From positions 248,001 through 312,000 of the forward strand of contig NZ_JBNNWS010000001.1 in the NCBI RefSeq assembly GCF_050281185.1: DNA of 64,000 bases, given 5' to 3'. Positions 61,835 through 64,000 of this stretch are shown here, piece by piece (the first letter of the stretch is position 1; every line of letters starts with the position of its first letter). Under the pieces are notes generated by a model. The model had not been told where the DNA came from and searched no databases. It saw only the letters and a list, made by a program, of their open reading frames with translations. The stretch comes from Heyndrickxia sp050281185 (GTDB lineage: Bacteria > Bacillota > Bacilli > Bacillales > Bacillaceae_C). A program made the translations under genes and the position numbers.

Positions 61835-62737
61835 TCATGTCCATAGCTTCCACCATTTCCTTTTCTTATTTTTTGCTGCAGCAGCTTGTCTGTAACTTGC
61901 TAGCATCGCTTGAAAAACTTCTTCTCTTTTCTGTATTTCTTCTGTTGATTGTTTTAATTCGTTGAGGGATTCAATTAGAAATTCTTGCTGGGCATCGAGT
62001 GACTCGGCGATATTTTTTATATCACTCTGTGCATCTTTAACAGATTCAGAAACCTCGTTCAAAACAATCTTGTTTTCATTAGAGGAATCTCCTATTCTTG
62101 CCGTTAGCCTTTCGTAAGTAGCTTCCGAACCTTTCGTAATGTCGTTTGAAAGGGTTTCGAATGTTTCAGAAGTTTGTTTCGAAGCATTCATAATTGCTTC
62201 GGAAATCTCATGGATTTCTGAAACTCTTTTATCATTGGATCTTTGGATAGATTTTGATATTTCATTTACTGTTTGTAGGAAAGCCATTGAAAGCTCGTCT
62301 TTAATTTCGGCTATCATCTCATTTCTGCTAACAACCATCTCATGTTTAAACTCCCTTAGTAACTCTTGTTTGTTGGTTTCAATTACCGTGTAAAATTGCT
62401 GAATATTTGGTTTCTGATCTTCCTTTGCCAATTCGTTTGAAATTTCTTGAGGTGCATGAACGGTTATCTCATTAGTCGAGTCGGAGCTTTGATGTAAAGA
62501 TTTTTCTAATAGGGAACGAATCATGTCCTTGCTAACATTTTTATTTCGCATTTCTTTCACTTTTGTAAGCAAAATAATTTCATTCTCGGTGTAATATCTG
62601 GCACCTTGCTGTGTACGGGGAATGACAAGCAGACCATCCAAGTCCTTCTCCCACTGTCTAATTGTACCTGTTGGTATATTTATTATCTTTGAAACTTCCT
62701 TTATCGAATACGCTCGTAAAATCTGATTATTATTCAT
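61835..62737 (-). CDS. MerR-type HTH protein with long coiled coil (DUF3967/RacA-like)
   Basis: A 300-residue protein. Residues about 8-75 are a MerR-like winged helix (AYSIKEVSKIINIPTGTIRQ; ARYYTENEIILLTKVKEM). About 180 residues of heptad-rich coiled coil with repeated SE/ET patterns follow, and the C-terminus ends in the basic-aromatic KNKKRKWWKLWT. This layout is seen in DUF3967 proteins and recalls RacA, which tethers the chromosome to the cell pole. The KKRKWWKLW tail could bind membrane. It is probably a DNA-membrane linker or nucleoid protein rather than a classical activator. Confidence 0.72.
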   Translation of the reverse strand: MNNNQILRAYSIKEVSKIINIPTGTIRQWEKDLDGLLVIPRTQQGARYYTENEIILLTKVKEMRNKNVSKDMIRSLLEKSLHQSSDSTNEITVHAPQEISNELAKEDQKPNIQQFYTVIETNKQELLREFKHEMVVSRNEMIAEIKDELSMAFLQTVNEISKSIQRSNDKRVSEIHEISEAIMNASKQTSETFETLSNDITKGSEATYERLTARIGDSSNENKIVLNEVSESVKDAQSDIKNIAESLDAQQEFLIESLNELKQSTEEIQKREEVFQAMLASYRQAAAAKNKKRKWWKLWT

Positions 62738-62901
62738 TTCGCCATTCCTTTCTTAATTTTGAATAAATAAAAGATATTAGATTTTACATATATTCTTGAT
62801 AAAGGAACCCATTTTCCTGCAACATGACAAAAGATATCAAAAATAGAATATATTCAACATATTTATTAATTTTTGTACGAAAATAGTCGTTTTTTTACAT
62901 C

Positions 62902-62936
62902 AAAAAGGCGATACCATAAAATCTAAACAGTATCGC
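62902..62936 (-). terminator. Terminator after the small coiled-coil membrane protein gene
   Basis: GCGATAC (62908-62914) and GTATCGC (62930-62936) pair perfectly. On the minus strand the stem is followed by CTTTTTG. It lies 38 bp past the stop codon. Confidence 0.8.
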
Positions 62937-62973
62937 TGTTCCTAGTTTTTTTCTTTTGTTAGGTGCTTTTATT

Positions 62974-63204
62974 TCACGAAATTTTCGGATCATCTTTTGA
63001 ATCTATATTCATTTGCTCCAGTTCAAGTCTCAACTTCTCAGTTTCTAGCAAAAAGTTCTCATGTTTAAGCTTCTCTAATTCCAACTCTTCCCTAATCAAA
63101 TTGCTTTTGATCTTGGCATTCTTCCGGATATGAGCTGTCACGATTGCAATAATAGGGATAGAAAAAATCATTATAATTGTAATAATATCAGTAAAATCAT
63201 CCAA
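62974..63204 (-). CDS. Small membrane-anchored coiled-coil protein
   Basis: A 76-residue protein of unknown function. One N-terminal membrane helix (about 5-25, IITIIMIFSIPIIAIVTAHI) is followed by a charged leucine-heptad helix (EELELEKLKHENFLLETEKL). This resembles small phage-shock or YhcN-like accessory proteins only in shape. It is flanked by its own terminator and by a dispersed repeat. The ribosome site (GAGTGA) is acceptable. Confidence 0.6.
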   Translation of the reverse strand: MDDFTDIITIIMIFSIPIIAIVTAHIRKNAKIKSNLIREELELEKLKHENFLLETEKLRLELEQMNIDSKDDPKIS

Positions 63205-63276
63205 AAAAAATCACTCCATTCATATATATATCTGAATATTAAGTATACAATACATATGAAAAAAATTGAAGATAAT

Positions 63277-63417
63277 GGTGTCAGGCACCACTTATGGACT
63301 TTTCACTTATTTTTCCGTCCCATATGGACACTTTTTACGTCTAAATGTAAAACCTTCCCTTTCTGTCCACCATGGATGGAAAAAAACATGAAATGTCCAC
63401 GGATGGTGTCAGGCACC
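63277..63417. repeat. Dispersed repeat bounded by two GGTGTCAGGCACC copies, copy B
   Basis: GGTGTCAGGCACC occurs at 63277-63289 and again at 63405-63417, 128 bp apart. The right half (from about 63346) matches the repeat at 52812-52883. The right boundary motif overlaps the end of the sensor kinase gene: its TCA at 63409-63411 is the kinase TGA stop. Confidence 0.72.
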
Positions 63418-64000
63418 TTGTTTGGCACTTTGTTTTTTTGCCCTGGGGAAGGTGATTCGTAGTAAGGTTCCGATGCCTTTTGTGCTAGTTACATCAATGC
63501 TGCCGGACATTTCATCTATAATTTGTCTTGAAACCATAAGTCCTAATCCTGTGCCCTTTTCTTTTGTTGAATAGAACGGAAGGCCAAAATTTTCAATCGT
63601 TTCCTTGCTCATTCCTTCCCCGTCATCGGATATTGATATGTATACATGCTTCTCGTCCATTGTAACTTCTATATCGATTTCCCCGTTCCCATTTGAAGCT
63701 TCAATCCCGTTTTTAATTAGATTAATGAATAATTGTTGAACCCTGCTACTGTTTCCGATTAAATAAATAGGAAGCCTTTGAGTAAAATTCAACTGAACAT
63801 TATTAAGCGTCGCGAAGGAGGATAAAGAACGTACAGCTTGTTTTATTTCACTGATAATATCAAGCTTACATTTCTCATTTGAATGGTTTTTACCAAGTGC
63901 TAAATAATCAGCAATAATAGAATTTGCCCTATCCACTTCTTCAATACATATTTTCGTGTATTCCTTTTCCGATGAGGAGAGTCGACTCGACGACTGCAAG
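63409..64000 (-). CDS. Sensor histidine kinase, C-terminal part (N-terminus beyond window)
   Basis: At least 196 residues of a histidine kinase, open at the right edge. Visible are the end of the dimerisation helices (DRANSIIADYLALGK, typical just after the phosphorylated histidine in sporulation-type kinases) and the ATPase domain: N-box LINLIKNGIEAS, G1 SDDGEGM, F-box PFYSTKEKGTGLGL and G2 region. It is close to the KinA-E/PAS kinase type of Bacillus. The stop codon and last residues (KQGA) are encoded inside a dispersed repeat, suggesting the original C-terminus was altered slightly. Confidence 0.88.
   Translation of the reverse strand, partial: LQSSSRLSSSEKEYTKICIEEVDRANSIIADYLALGKNHSNEKCKLDIISEIKQAVRSLSSFATLNNVQLNFTQRLPIYLIGNSSRVQQLFINLIKNGIEASNGNGEIDIEVTMDEKHVYISISDDGEGMSKETIENFGLPFYSTKEKGTGLGLMVSRQIIDEMSGSIDVTSTKGIGTLLRITFPRAKKQSAKQGA

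Overview
The window reads as chromosomal DNA from a low-GC, Gram-positive, endospore-forming member of the Bacillaceae. The evidence is a spore nutrient-germinant receptor locus, a bacillolysin, an intracellular subtilisin with its inhibitory N-terminal motif, a PreQ1-I riboswitch in front of queT, strong GGAGG-type ribosome binding sites, frequent TTG and GTG starts and a Bacillus-type muropeptide-recovery operon. The species cannot be fixed from the sequence alone. No tRNA, rRNA, CRISPR array, prophage or complete insertion sequence was seen.

Layout. 1-9.5 kb: a truncated dynamin-like GTPase, an ABC-2 export pair, a VOC-fold protein, a small HTH protein and a heterodimeric ABC exporter. 9.8-21 kb: a Nudix protein, tatA, a histidine phosphatase that appears to use an ATT start codon, a second ABC-2 pair, an alkyltransferase-like DNA repair protein, riboswitch-controlled queT, a MATE pump, a UvrD-type helicase, a small kinase-fold protein and a second histidine phosphatase. 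21.4-26.2 kb: a nagZ-amiE-namZ operon for cell-wall muropeptide recovery. 26.6-33 kb: bacillolysin, a TsdA-like diheme cytochrome behind a perfect Fnr/Crp-type palindrome, an ASCH protein, a nine-copy 52-bp repeat array, chrA and an aldo/keto reductase.

33.1-44.3 kb is the most unusual part. A five-gene operon carries a 1575-residue P-type ATPase that fuses a degenerate ATPase core to an intact one. With it are proteins with internal repeats and an MntP/YtaF-like membrane protein. Around it lie a second MntP/YtaF-like gene, an LCP-family gene, two paralogous XRE-HTH plus YkvA-domain regulators and two tiny membrane ORFs. Three nearly identical 19-bp palindromes (TGTTGA-N7-TCAACA) sit over the -35 regions of three of these transcription units, which suggests one small regulon.

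44.3-64 kb: the fetAB iron exporter, an RND efflux protein, a secreted YVTN-propeller phosphoesterase, nfrA, intracellular subtilisin, the penicillin-binding protein dacC, a gerA-type operon (A, C, B, B) with a divergent D-subunit-like gene, a MerR-HTH coiled-coil protein, a small membrane protein and the C-terminal part of a sensor kinase.

Several intergenic repeat families are present: two 52-bp-period arrays, one 103-bp higher-order repeat, two MITE-like elements with matching ends, two GTCAGACC hairpins, and dispersed elements ending in GTGTCAGGCACC, one of which supplies the stop codon of the kinase gene.
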